Shown: positions 21,881 to 33,642 of the stretch, piece by piece | How the letters are laid out: every line of letters begins with the position of its first letter | Numbering within the stretch: the stretch's first letter is position 1 | DNA from: Diphasiastrum complanatum | Taxonomy: Eukaryota > Streptophyta > Lycopodiopsida > Lycopodiales > Lycopodiaceae | Length of the DNA: 64,000 nucleotides | Reading direction: 5' to 3' | Assembly: GCA_029204225.1 (NCBI GenBank) | Contig: CM055103.1 | Span: 58,102,529 to 58,166,528, forward strand | Program-made: the position numbers and the translations under genes | Notes under the pieces: model-generated | What the model saw: the letters and a program-made list of their open reading frames with translations, nothing else | Databases searched by the model: none | What the model was told of the DNA's origin: nothing

Positions 21881-23400
21881 CTGGATTCATGAGCCACTCA
21901 GCATATGACTAGCCTCACTGGCTGTTTCGAGTCCTATACACTTACAATACCCAAAAATATGTCCACCTTGGTGACAATAGCACATAGGCTATTAAAGGTG
22001 AAGGCACTGTAAGATTAAGCTTTGCTAATGATCAATCTAAGCTACTCTCTAAAGTCCTTTATGTACCAAACTTATCTACAAATTTGCTCTCTGTAAGCAA
22101 AATCATAGATCTAGGACACATAGTAGAATTCGAATGTGATCAGTGTAAAGTAGTTGATAGGACAGGCAAGATCCTAGCACACAGAAAGAGGCATGGATAC
22201 TTGTACAAATTGAGTCATTGTTTTTTTGCCTCTAGTCAGGCTCTCAGTACTTCAATTCATTCAAATAAAGGTTTACTTTGGCATTATAGACTTGGTCATT
22301 TAGATCATGATATTGTACAATGAATGTATAGACAATCTATTGTTCTTGATATCGACTATCCTCGCGAAAAAGTCGAGTTACCTATCTATCAAGACTGTCT
22401 AGTTGGTAAACAGACTAGGAAACCATTCAAATCAAGCGATCAATATGTTGCTAGAGGGTTTCTAGATGTTGCACAGTCAGATACTTGTGGACCGATGAAA
22501 AATCCTTCGCTAAAGGATGCCAAGTATTTTATAACCTTTATTGATGAATTTTCTAGAAGGACTATGGTGTATTTCATAAAGAAGAAATCAGAAGCCTTCA
22601 ATCGCTTTAGAATCTTCAAGGAGTATGCAGAGAAGGAGACTGGAAGGACAATCAAGGCCCTCAGGTCAGAAAACGGTGGAGAATATATCTCTATCAAGTT
22701 TAAGGAGTACTGCCAAAGCCAAGGCATTGAGTAGCAATTCATCACTCCTTATAGTCCTCAGTCTAATGGCTTAGCCAAGAGAAAGAACCGTACTTTGGTT
22801 GAATCTGCCAAATGTATGCTATCGCATGCATCGTTGCCCAAGAGATTCTGGGCTGAAACTGTCTCCACTGCAACTTATGTCCAGAACAGATGTTCGACCA
22901 AGACCCTCTCAGACAAGACACCCCACGAGGTGTGGACAGGCTCTAAGCCTTCTTTGAAAAACCTAAGAGTGTTTGGGTGCATTACCTACGCGTAGATCCC
23001 AAAGGACACAAGGAAGAAATTGGACTTCCAAGGTCTCAAGACCATCCTGATCGGATATACTTCATCTGAAAATACTTATAAGCTGTATGATCCTGATACC
23101 TAGCAAATCTTGTATAGCCGGGATACAATCTTTATCGAGGATCAATTCGTTGACCTCAAAGGCAAGGACATTGCTCAAGAAGAACTTCCATCACCTACCA
23201 TCGACACGACAGTCTGAGTTTCTGGCTCAGGTGTGTCTATCGTCGACCCACTTCAAGACAACCAATCAGACGAAGATGTTGTTGCTACCCAGCAACAAAA
23301 CCCAAGAGCGGTTTATCAGTTGAATCTTCCCAAAAGATCAAGCCGAGTGCGCACACATCCCACAAGGTATACTCCTGAGTCTACCTGTCTCTTGATGTAG
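21881..23400 (+). pseudogene. Copia F protease and integrase
   Basis: The protease active site reads Asp-Ser-stop-Ala-Thr: TGA 21890-21892 replaces the Gly of DSGAT, killing the enzyme. The linker VLYVPNLSTNLLSVSKI and GAG-pre-integrase block LLWHYRLGHLDHDI follow. Integrase core: QSDTCGPM (first Asp), LRSENGGEYIS (second catalytic Asp changed to Glu) and NGLAKRKNRTL (catalytic Glu changed to Lys). The C-terminal block is VWTGSKPSLKNLRVFGC. TAGs at 22732, 22993, 23101 and 23398 fall where Gln is plausible. Frame changes occur near 22080 and 22320. Confidence 0.9.
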
Positions 23401-24365
23401 GAACCAACGACAGTCGAAGAGGCACTTAGCCGACCAGACTCTAATCTTTGGAGAGAAGCTATGGATAGAGAGTATTCCTCTCTGATCAAGAACCAGACAT
23501 GGTCATTAGTCGAAGCACTTATTGGCTGCAATATCATTGATTGCAAATGGATCTTTAAGATCAAATACAATGCCAACGGAGCAATTGACCAAAGAAAGAC
23601 AAGACTGGTAGCACGAGGATTCACCCAGATCCCGAATGTTGACTACAGTGAGACTTTTAGTCCAGTCGTCAAGCATTCTTCGATCCGAATGCTCGTCTTA
23701 TGCTGCAGCTGTTGACCTCGCAGTGCATCAACTCAATGTGCAAACAACCTATCTAAATGGAGTGATACAAGAAGATATCTACATGATCTAGTCCGAAGGA
23801 TACGTTCTGGAAGGGACGAAGAATCATGTCTGTAAACTCCACAAAGCACTGTACGACTTGAAACAGTCTGCCAGAGCTTGGTTCCAGAGGATCAACACAT
23901 TCCTCATTGAACAAGGATTCAAACCAAGCACTGTTGATTGCAACGTCTATTCCAAGTCAGTGCAACAATCCTTCATTATCATCACCTTATACGAGGATGA
24001 TACGTTGCTCTTCATCAGCAACACCAATATGGTCAAGGATTCAAAACAGATGCTGTTTTTAGAATTCGACATGACTGATCTAGGCGAAGCTCACTTTTGT
24101 CTGGGAATTCAAATTCACAAAGACAGCAAATCGACTAATTTACATCACTCAGCAAAGGTATCTTCACAATGTTTTCAGCATATACAAAGCTCACTCACCA
24201 ATGGATCCAGGCCTACATCTATCAAAGGACCAATGTCCCCAAACCAAGCAGGAAGTGGAGCAAATGAGAGAATACCCTTATCGATCGATACTAAAATCTC
24301 TCATGTATGCAATGGTCTGTACAAGACCAGATATCTCTTTTCCTGTAACCTCACTCGGCTAATAC
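23401..24365 (+). pseudogene. Copia F reverse transcriptase
   Basis: EEALSRPDSNLWREAMDREY and NIIDCKWIFKIKYNANGAID open the RVT_2 domain, followed by LVARGFTQIPNVDYSETFSP. A frameshift near 23700 leads into AVHQLNVQTTYLNGVIQEDIY, where the first catalytic Asp (usually MDV) is Asn. YDLKQSARAWFQRI follows, and then LYEDDTLLF with YEDD at 23990-24001 instead of YVDD. TAG 23789-23791 stands for the Gln of the IYMxQPEGY block. Two altered catalytic-site residues plus stops make it inactive. Confidence 0.9.
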
Positions 24366-24968
24366 ATGGCTAATCCTGGCATTACCCATTGGAAGGCTCT
24401 CATATCAGTCATGAGATATATTCGGGCTACCATGGACCCGTGCATCTGCTATGGAGATGTCAGCAACGACAGTCTCCATCAGCTCAGTGGTTATTCTGAT
24501 GCAAGCAAGGGAGGATATATAGACGATCATAAATTCACATCTGGATTTATATTCTTCTTGAACAACGGTGCTATCTCATGGAACAGTTGTAAGAAAACTT
24601 ATGTTGCACTTTCTTCTACAGAAGTAGAATACATTGCTACTTCTCAATCTATCAAGGAAGCGTTTTGGATGAGAAATTTGCTGGCAGATCTTAATCTAAA
24701 TCAGTACAACCCTACAATTTTATTTTGTGATAATCAAAGTGCTATTGTCTTATCGACCAACCCTAGATTTCACTCTAGGAGTAAGCACATTGAAAACAGA
24801 TATCACTACATCAGGGGCAAGGTTCTCAACAAGGAAGTAAGCTTAACGTAGTACAGAATGCAGGACATGGTTGCAGACATATTCATGAAAGCACCTAGTT
24901 CTAATTCACACAAAAAAATTTGTGCATTGCTTAGTATGAAGATCAAGGCGTTCACGGATCCAGATTAA
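24366..24968 (+). pseudogene. Copia F RNase H
   Basis: HWKALISVMRYIRATMD, GYSDASKGGYIDDHK (first Asp), NNGAISWNSCKKTYVALSST, EVEYIATSQSIKEAFWMRNL (Glu), FCDNQSAIVLSTNPRFHSRS and KHIENRYHYIRGK are all present. The frame is open from 24366 to TAG 24849-24851 and then continues (MVADIFMKAPS) to the natural TAA 24966-24968. That stop overlaps the polypurine tract. Confidence 0.92.
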
Positions 24969-24975
24969 GGGGGGG
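24967..24975 (+). promoter_or_regulatory. Polypurine tract of copia F
   Basis: AAGGGGGGG immediately precedes TGTTGGATTTG, the start of the 3' LTR, and overlaps the last two bases of the pol stop codon. Confidence 0.9.
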
Positions 24976-25911
24976 TGTTGGATTTGTTTCCTCTACTCTC
25001 CCAAATCCCATCTTTAATCTACCTCCATTCATGTTGCATATTTACTCACGTTGTCGCGCAGTCTGCATATTAACATGCAAATTCTCACAGGCGATGAAAA
25101 GACGAAAAGCAAATGATGACGTCACACCCTCTTCACGCTCACCCCATGCAGCTGCGCTAACAAACTAGACAACGATTGCAGCCACCCACAATGTCTTACA
25201 GACAATACATCCACCCTGTACTTTCTTCATCTGCACACCTGTAACATTATGTATATATACAGAGAGAGAATCAGAGAGTGTTAATCAAGAGGTCGAGTAT
25301 CGGACGATTGAGTCCTGATGAAAGATGAGCAGATGAGAGTGTATGTAAGTTAGCATCAAAAGCTTATCAGCGAGATAGACGAAGTAGGTGTCTTGTGCAT
25401 TGATTTTTTATTGTCAGTAATAAGGCTTCATTCCTTTACAGATTGAATAAGCTTCGTAGGACACGCGGTTTCGTCCGCTATTGTCTCACTCTATCGCATT
25501 ATTGACATGTATACTTGATATACTTAATCTGATATAGCTCATTGGTTCAGATCTGTGTTAATATTGCTATGCTTATTATTCATTCTGTCTGATCTTTCTA
25601 GTTGTTCTTTCTGGTAATAGACGACTAACAATTAGTCTTTTCTTTCGTGAATCATTCGTGACACATAATTTGTTTTATTATGTTTGGCTACGTAATCCAG
25701 AATGACCGTGATTTCCATCACTAAACTTCTGTTCATTCTGATAGGCGTAGTCATGCTTATGGAGAGAGTTGTATAGCTCGTTCCGCTGCGCACAAATACT
25801 TTCTGTTCGAGTTCGTTTCTCATTCATGTTTGTTTTACACCTTTGAGCCAATTTTTCATTTCTAACATACGACACCTTTCTCAACTCTCATTTATCTCCC
25901 TCTCTCCAACA
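24976..25911 (+). repeat. 3' LTR of copia F
   Basis: 936 bp, from TGTTGGATTTG to TCTCTCCAACA, homologous to 19818-20809. TATA box TGTATATATACAGAG is near 25250. It lacks several short stretches present in the 5' LTR (for example around 20535-20560). Confidence 0.92.
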
Positions 25912-28900
25912 TTTTCTTCTTGCACTCATAGGCATAGTTTCCCTCTTTCTTTTAGTAAAAACATTTGTCATTATTCCTTCTGGGTTCCTAATCTGAACTT
26001 CTATGATCACGTCCTTTTTCTGACTGTTTTTTGCTTGAGCTGCCTCTCCTTGTGAACTAGGCTTTCTTCAAGTCTTCATGTCCCTCTATCTCTTCTCTTA
26101 ACATCTTCTCATCCGATGGAGGCCGAATGTTGGAAACCTTTTTTTGGAGCAAAGATTGAGTGGCGGCTGTGGATCTGCTTAGGGTTTTTCTTGCACTAAT
26201 CTTTTGAGATAGGAAACTTTTTAGGGCTTTTGGGCATGCATATGTAAGGTTGAGTTGGAGCCCGAGGGCAATCAACAATTTTGTAATTGCATGGATTGTT
26301 GCATGATAGTTATCCAAGGTCAATTTGGTTTGACGATTGTAACTTAAAAGGTTGATTCTCGAAATTAACTGGAAAATTTTAAGTTACTAGCACCCTGTTA
26401 GAGGAGCTTAGATTTCTTGGTGCTCGTTTGTAGAAGTGTAACCTTGGATTTTGTATATTGTTTCTTGATTATGGTTAGAAGAAAATTGGATTTTCTTTTT
26501 CCATGGACAATGTGCATGTCATATGCTCTTATCAACTTGGCATTCGGCTTTCAACAATGTGAGCCCAGCTTTTGTGGAACTTGAGTACCATTATTCGTGG
26601 TCAAGCAGTATTAATCGATTTTTTATGGGAATTTTTCCGAAACCAATCTTGACGGAATGAAAGGAGTGGTATAGTTCTCAGGCATATACCGGGTTTAGGA
26701 ATCCGATTCCTTGGTACGATGCTATTTAAACCAATTAATTATGGAGTATTGGTACTCCCAATGAATAGAATTAAATTGTATTTTGTTTTCTCCTTTTCAA
26801 ATCGGTAGAACACCGATCAGTTGGTTATTGTGGTTTTGATAATTTTGATCATTAAAATTGAACAAACCAAAGCTTTTGAGATACTTGTTAAATAATTAAT
26901 GGAGAAAAATTCATGGTATTGGAGGTAATTCTTTATTCTACAATATTATTTGGACTGAATACAATGTAGAAAGTACCCGAATCCAAATGTTATTTCCCAT
27001 TAATTACAGATAACTTTAACGAAGTAATTCTTAAGCCAGTTAGGAACTAGAACATGTTTGAAATTTGAATCATTATCTATAAGTAGTACAATGAAAGGTC
27101 AAAGGTTACTAATTCCATTTTGATTGGAATAGAAGTAAGTTTGACTAGAATTTAAGTCTGAGAGTTCTTTATTGGATCAACCTAATCTTAGTTTTAGTAC
27201 TAGGATCAGAGAGAAGTTGATTGAGTGGAAGAGATTATGCTATTAGAGAAAATTGGATTGGAAAACTACTGAGAGTGAATTTTATTCGTCTCAGAGATTT
27301 CCCGAATATGTTCTTTACTCATGAGAAATAGAAATTTTTTGTAGCTGAGTTACAAGATTTCAGTGAGATATGTGAGTAAGATATGTGGGTTCTGGAGGAA
27401 TCTGCCAGATAAGAATGTGTTTGTTACTGGGTCATAGTGAGATTATTCACATATGTGCATGATTAATCTTGTATGAATCTATTGTGTATTCATGGTCACT
27501 AGGGTTATTTGGTGCACTTAACCTAGTTGGTGAGCATGAACATATGATCAAGTATTGTTTTGACAGATACTTGCAGAGTTAATGGATCTTTCTATGTGAG
27601 ATTTATGAGTTAACTAATAAATGATTTAGATAAGGATCTAAATGGGGCGTTATGCTAATATAATTAAGATCTGCACCTAGACATTTGAGATTTCCAAATC
27701 ATTGGCAATTAACTTGAGTAGTTGATTACTCCAGGATGAAGTTAATTGGTAAAACAATCAATGTGATGAGGATCACCGGGAACTGATGGTTTTTATATTT
27801 ATTTATATTACTTGTAAGATGCATGATTAGTGAATCATCAGGATTCATCAGTTAAAAGTATGTGCATTGGATATACAATATTCTTGGTATGGAGTATTCC
27901 TTAGTTAAAGAATAGACTCAATTCATTGGTGACTGTATCCCAGAGAGCTCGATTAGATAACAAATCATAATGAATCTGAGAATAATATTTGAATTGATAT
28001 TCAGCGAGACTTTGGGTATCTAGATTTGATTCTAGATTGTAATCTAAAGTTTTTGTAGTTGAAGATGATTGTCATTTTGGTATGCATTCAGTCTTTAATT
28101 ACTAGTGGTGTATAGACCTTGAATCTTGCATTTTAGTTAAAGAATCATGTTTGAAGAATATTCCTAAATCCAGTATTTTCTTAGTGGAAAGATTTTGGAA
28201 TGATTCTTACTTTTTCCTAAATTATGTTGGACATATACTCCAATATCTTGTAAATAATTAAGTATGGTTTTGGAATCCAAAAAATTATGATTGACGAATC
28301 ATACGAATCTAAATATTTATGGTTGACGGATCATAAATAGATACATACTATATTGTTAGAGGATTATAAGGAATTGTGATGATTCTTAAGTGTGATGGTT
28401 AATTCTTGATCTATTAATTGAGTAAGAATTCGAATCAGTGTTTTGAATCTCTCTACTCCAGTATTTTAATTGAGAACCTATGAATCTCACAGACATTATT
28501 TTATTTAGTTTAGTGGATGCTATTCTACTACAGTTTATGGTCTGCAGATCTCGAGTACAGTTCTTCATTTGATTGGATCTCCAGTTATCATGGGAGATAG
28601 ACAAGTCTATTAAGATGAATGAATGTTATTTTCTTACGAAGGCCATGCTGTTAACTTCCATTTTTCAATCGTCAAAAGTGAAGACACAATTAGAATTTGA
28701 TTTGTCCTCCGATGTAAAATTCAAGAATCAAGAGTAAGAATCAAGAGTGAAGAATCAAGAGATACCTAACAGTCAAATCCTCTGCTCTAGTTAATAAGGC
28801 ACCCTCTACACAATCTCTCAGCTATGGAGCTTGAGCTCCATCCCCTCTCCCTCTTTTGAGTGCTCAAAAAGTTGGCAAAATATAGAATTGAAATCCGCAA

Positions 28901-29435
28901 TATTTTTCAAAAATCGATACCATGAAAATTTTAACTATTTTTGGCCTTGCCTTTGCAAAGGCAATACTACCAAGGTGGGCCAATGGAGTTTGGAAGAAAG
29001 TCAATGTTAAAGAACAACAAGTGATGGTGGCCTCAAGCACAAACACTTTGATGAAGTCAATTCATGTGGTGATGTGCTTTTGATGTTAGATGCACATGGT
29101 TGATGAACAACAATATTTTGACACCTTCTCCACTAATAGGAATAAATTGGTTTGTTCAAATCGACACAAATTTGATTCAGATGACCTTGATTGTTTGGAT
29201 AGAGGTGGTTACATTTTAGAGACCAAAACAACTGTAGCAAATCCAATATCCACTATATTTCTTGACCATAGTACTTATGCAAACAATCAAGGCCTTACTG
29301 GGATTATTTACCAATCCAGGTTACATTGTAGGATCCTGTGCATAAACCCATGCAATCCCCATGCAGGTCAACTATAAATAGATCACAACTCTTCATGCAT
29401 TCCTCCTGTCTAAAATCTAGGCGTGACCAATAATC
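25912..29435. other. 3.5-kb AT-rich interval with no recognised feature
   Basis: No homologous coding sequence was found on either strand. Sequence from about 26340 to 28700 is strongly AT-rich, with recurrent GATTGA/GAATC phrases and no frame longer than about 70 codons. A 95-codon plus-strand frame at 29090-29377 has no recognisable motif. A decayed LTR or a large non-coding retroelement interior is possible, but nothing proves it. Confidence 0.4.
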
Positions 29436-30942
29436 TCAAACACTTGAGGGCCGGTCTACCATAATAGAACTATTCCATGTCCTTAGCTGAATATGGTTGT
29501 AACAACAACCACCTCCCCAATTCGCATTCACATAGCCACATAACTCAGGTAAATCTTTTTGCTTCATGTACACCAAGCCATAGTCAAAAGTGCCCTTGAC
29601 ATATTGCAAAATGTGTTTGGCTGCTTTCCAATGCGTTTTCTTAGGTGCTACCATAAACTGACTTACAATAGCAACAACATAGCATATAAATGGTCTAGTC
29701 ATGTTAATGTAAATCAAGCACCCTACTAATTGTCTATATAGTGTATCATCAAATGATTGTGACTTGTCAAGCTTAGAAAGCCTTTTACCTAGTTCAATGA
29801 GAGTGTTCACTGGCTTACAATCCTAGAACCTGAACTTGTTTAATAACTCTCTGACATAATTGACTTGTGTTAGTCCCACCTCATGTCCTTTTTGCCACAC
29901 CTCCACTCCAAGACAATAATGCATTAGATTGAAATCTGTCATCTCAAATTGATTCATAGGATTCTTCTTGATTATATCTATAATCACTTGATTATTCCCG
30001 TAATAAGCAAATCATCAACATAAAGAGTAGCCAAAGAAATCATACCATCAAAGCATAAGACATAAAGATTTAAATCAGAGTGTATTCTCATTTTTTCCTT
30101 CAAACGAAAGTAGGCATCAATCCTGCTATACCATGCATGTGGTGCTTGTTTGAGACCATAAAGACTTTCTTCAAGTGACACACTTTATGCTCTTGCCCTT
30201 TCACCACAAAGCCTTCAACTTATTCCATGAACATCTCTTCTTCCAACTCACCATTTAGAAAAGCATTTTTCACATCCATCTGATGTAAAGGCCAACCAAG
30301 ATGTGATGCTAAAGCAACAAGTAGATGTAGAGTATTTCACTTACATACTGGTGCAAAGGTCTCCTCATAGTCGATGCCTTTACCTTGATCTCCAATCTTG
30401 CCTTGTGCTTTGCTATACTTCCATCTGCATGGTACCTAGTCTTGTATATCCATTTGCAACCAATGGGCCTATTACCAACTGATGGTTCTACCAAGTCCCA
30501 TGTGCTATGCTTAGAAATTGGCTCCATCTCTTCTTCCATGGCCAAAATGCCAATCATCCTTCGCTTCAACATTTGTCAAAGCTTCTTTGCTATGAATGCT
30601 GCTAGATAAGAGAGTATAATTTACTTCATACATATCTGATTGTGTCCTCTCTCTTGTTGATCTCCTTAGCTCTCCATGGATGGATGATTCAAAAAAGTTA
30701 TCCATGTCACGACTCTCCATCAATCTCTCAAACCACTTGGGGAGCTTCTTGTCAGGTGATCGACTTCTTGGTGAAAATGTATCCCATGGTACATCCTTCT
30801 CCTTGCATTTGTCACCTGCAACTTCAATTCTCTTAGCACCAAATGGTTTATCCCTACCTCTACAACCTGTCTCCTGAAGTTGAGTGACGGAATCATGAGG
30901 TGCATCCATCATCAAGAATGACAACAAATGGTCCATCATCAA
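29436..30942 (-). pseudogene. Copia H RT/RNase H remnant
   Basis: Minus-strand fragments run in order from the integrase-RT linker (RRSTRERTQSDMYEVNYTL, about 30640-30700) to STWDLVEPSVGNRPIGCKWI. The middle block is broken (frameshift near 30400), followed by [19 protein letters not shown] and LYVDDLLITG with YVDD at 30011-30022. Then come CLIYINMTRPFICYVVAIVS and HWKAAKHILQYVKGTFDYGL. RNase H stops at about 29440 after its first block. Gag, protease, integrase and both LTRs are absent here, so this is a truncated copy of a copia lineage different from A, E and F. Confidence 0.88.
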
Positions 30943-31276
30943 GATGAATTTTTATTGTACCATCTTTGTCACTTGAAGTGTCCAACTTCTCAACATCCGA
31001 AAAAAAGAAGACTGCCACGTTCAATTCTTCTTGGTTCTAACTTTGAAATTATCAAAATCTATGAGATTGATTTCATAGACAAACATAACATAGATAATAT
31101 TGTTGTATTGAAGTATTCGATAGTTTAGACAAAGCTATAAGAGAACATAATCATACAAAAGGACAGAGAAGTCTTCATTCAGTCCGACATAATACTGAAC
31201 GCAATAAAATTGTATGATCGATTCAGTAAGTAGCATGTACAAATCAGATGAATAGCGATCACAAAACAATAGTAGA
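30943..31276. other. Short interval between copia H and LTR B1
   Basis: No gene or repeat boundary could be supported. The sequence is AT-rich, and nothing in it matches the other copia integrase regions. Confidence 0.35.
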
Positions 31277-31820
31277 TGTTAATAATTTGGGATCAATTAA
31301 GATCCAAATCAATAACCTGATGTTTGGTTAGAAATAGATCAACTCTACCTATCTTGCCAATGTGGAAAAATCAACATCTACTCAATGAAAGAGATGCAAA
31401 GTCAATAAGAACTTGATTAAACATCAAACATAAGATATGAAGAAGTTGATGTCCATACAAAAATAGTAAGCTACTATATTTCACATATCTGGATCTAAAA
31501 ATAACATAAAATAAGCATTCTACATACAAGATTGCAAGATATCACCAATATAGTGCACCAATGGATAGATGAATCCAAGAGAACTCATGTATAAGCATGA
31601 AATGAGATAAGAGAGAGAGAATGTTTCTCCTCACACATGTGTACAAGAGCTATACATAGCAGATCCATGACTCATTAATGAGTTTGGTTTCCCTCCATAA
31701 CAAAAACCCTAGCACTAATGTGGACTAGATTCAAATGTCTCCACATTCAAATGGAATCTACCAAAACTCGTGTACTACACTTTTCCACACTCTCAAAAAG
31801 TATTTAAGAATCAATTCTCT
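31277..31820 (-). repeat. LTR of family B, copy B1
   Basis: Reverse complement of the family B LTR seen complete at about 42890-43509. Shared blocks are the CATTAATGAGTCATGGATC phrase, the GA/CT tract, TTGCAATCTTG, and GATCAGGTT...CCCAAATT near the end. It lacks the primer site after its end (TCTACTATTG instead of TGGTATCAG). A CpG-decayed palindrome, CACACATGTG, lies at 31632-31641, where copy B4 has CACACGTGTG. Its 5' end touches the primer-site-like sequence that follows LTR X. Confidence 0.8.
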
Positions 31821-31827
31821 GATACCA
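31821..31827 (-). promoter_or_regulatory. Primer-binding-site-like sequence next to LTR X
   Basis: On the minus strand TGGTATCAGAG follows CCAACA, the 3' end of LTR X, without a gap. The match to the initiator tRNA-Met primer site extends 11 bases and then turns into LTR B1 sequence. Confidence 0.6.
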
Positions 31828-32730
31828 TGTTGGAAAGAGGTGTGTGAAAGATAGGTGGAATAAGATTCAAATAAAAAGAATTCGAACGACAAGAATAAAA
31901 ATTTATCGTGTGCAGCGGAATAAACTGTCTTCTTCTTTCTTCATGCATGACTACACCTATCAATTTCAAACAAAACAATAGTGCTAGAAATCACGTTCGA
32001 TCTTATAGTAACTAACTTTGAAATCATCAATACTACAATGATTACATAATCAAACAATAATGCATTGAATTATCAGACAAATAATTACTCATGAAGAACT
32101 ACAGAAATGCATACATTCTTAGACGAACCTGAACGCAATAAGAAGATAGTACTGATTTAGTATGAAAGCGAAACGTAAGTAAATGAGTACAACAAGTTGC
32201 GGATTGAAGCCTGAATTAAGCGCAATGTTGATAAGCAGTAAGCGCAATAACAATCTCTAAACAACTCTAAGAAGTGAGCTAGAATGCTCAGGAGTGTTCA
32301 AGCTCGCAGGCTTGAGAGAGACAGAGCTAACTATTCATTACTTGCTAATCTATTGATCACATTATTCAATAAAAAAATATGAACAATTATTTATACTAAG
32401 CAAATGCAACAACGTCCAATAGTAGGACAACTAATTAGGTCGTCGATCATAATGGATAGTGAGCTGGCATTCACCCAAAGTGAGCTAGCATCCATCCAGT
32501 TGAATCTTCCCAAAAATTCTGTAGCTTCAATTAAGGCGAACAATAAAACTGTTTTTCACTCGACGAGATATTTGTCAGACCATGCCCAAATGTTTATGGA
32601 TCCACCTGTGAGCAATTCCCGAGTACTTTTGCAGACTGTGTAGAAACACGAAGAAAATTGTAGGTCTGGATAATGAGTTGGACAAAGATTAAAATGTCGA
32701 TTAGTTCATTAGTAGGAGAATAATCCAACA
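31828..32730 (-). repeat. LTR X, minus strand, flanked by both a PPT and a PBS
   Basis: On the minus strand it begins TGTTGGATTATTCTCC (32730) and ends CCTCTTTCCAACA (31828): 903 bp with perfect TGTTGG...CCAACA termini. A polypurine-like GTACAGGGGAG lies directly before it (32731-32741), and a tRNA-Met-like primer site lies directly after it. A minus-strand TATA box (AGTATAAATAA) is near 32388-32398. The PPT fits a 3' LTR and the PBS fits a 5' LTR, so the copy cannot be assigned to one role. Confidence 0.8.
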
Positions 32731-32741
32731 CTCCCCTGTAC

Positions 32742-33642
32742 AAACTTCCACTCTACTTGACTCCACAGTCAATGTAGATGATTTTGTTTTACAATTACTA
32801 ACACAACATCCAGCCACCATTGTCACAACTCTAATGGGGCAAGGGAGATAAAAGAATGAGAACGGAGAAGAGATCAGAAATGTTGCGGAACAACTCTCTC
32901 ATTTTAATTGGCTGCTAGGTGCAAAGACAGTCTAATAGACAGCTTATACTAAAAGATAATTATAGCTTTATGCGTTTTGATTTCCCAACATGATCTTAGA
33001 AATTAATTCATATTCTAAAACAAGAGTACAGTCCACCGAAGAGATTAGAGATGGTTTGTGTGTGGTACTACTGAAATCAGATTCAATGTGAAGTATAGTT
33101 CTGAAATAAATGGAAGAGCAGTATGATATCGCGAGTTCCTCAAGTGTCAAAGACAACCATCATCTGATAAAAAATTGAGGAGTTATAGACGTCCGTGTTC
33201 TGATCAGAGTGAGTATACAAGCGCGATCAAACAACAATAAAAGTGCATTCAATCACAACAAGCATTTATCTACATTATACACAAATTAAAATGTGCTGCC
33301 ATTATATTACACTAAAGCACAATACAAATAGCAGTTATAATCAAAAGAATTGATGGCGTAATTGGGAGGCTCAATTAATGCGTCTCATGGACGGAGCAAC
33401 CAACAATCTGTGCTTGGATGATCTATTTATAGATTTTATCCAAGTATTAATCACAATAAATGATTGTCTTCTAATTAGATAAGCCGTTGTATTTGAAAGT
33501 ATATGGCTTATTCTCTCACTTCACTTTATAAGGGAAGTGGCTTTCTCTCACTTCACAAATTTGGGAAGTGGTTGGGAACATTCCTAGTTCAAAGTAGACA
33601 ACCTTCGACATTTTCTCTCTCTTCAGAATTTTGCGAAAAAGC
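32742..33642 (-). other. LTR-like sequence inserted between copia I RT and LTR X
   Basis: RNase H would be expected here if copia I were intact, but none is present. The minus strand shows a CTATAAATAGATC promoter-like TATA (about 33420-33432). A second TGTTGGGAAATC start-like sequence is near 32992. Boundaries are unclear. It may be part of another LTR that replaced the RNase H region, exactly after the YVDD codons at 33656-33667. Confidence 0.4.

Larger units (their letters stand above)
19818..25911 (+). mobile_element. Ty1/copia element F, full length but degenerate
   Basis: Complete LTR-PBS-gag-protease-integrase-RT-RNase H-PPT-LTR structure, 6.1 kb. It seems to have landed in or next to copia E, whose gag ends at its left border. 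The first 7-10 bp of the 5' LTR (TGTTGGATTT in the 3' LTR) have no counterpart at 19811-19820, so the left edge is eroded and no target-site duplication can be recognised. Reading frames carry nine in-frame TAG, four TGA and no TAA before the natural end, plus several frameshifts. Confidence 0.93.

Noticed and set aside
26057-26323. 88-codon minus-strand frame
   Set aside because: No recognisable domain; it lies beside the copia F 3' LTR in sequence without other coding signs.
29090-29377. 95-codon plus-strand frame
   Set aside because: No motif, no neighbouring element on that strand and average composition; probably a chance frame in AT-rich DNA.
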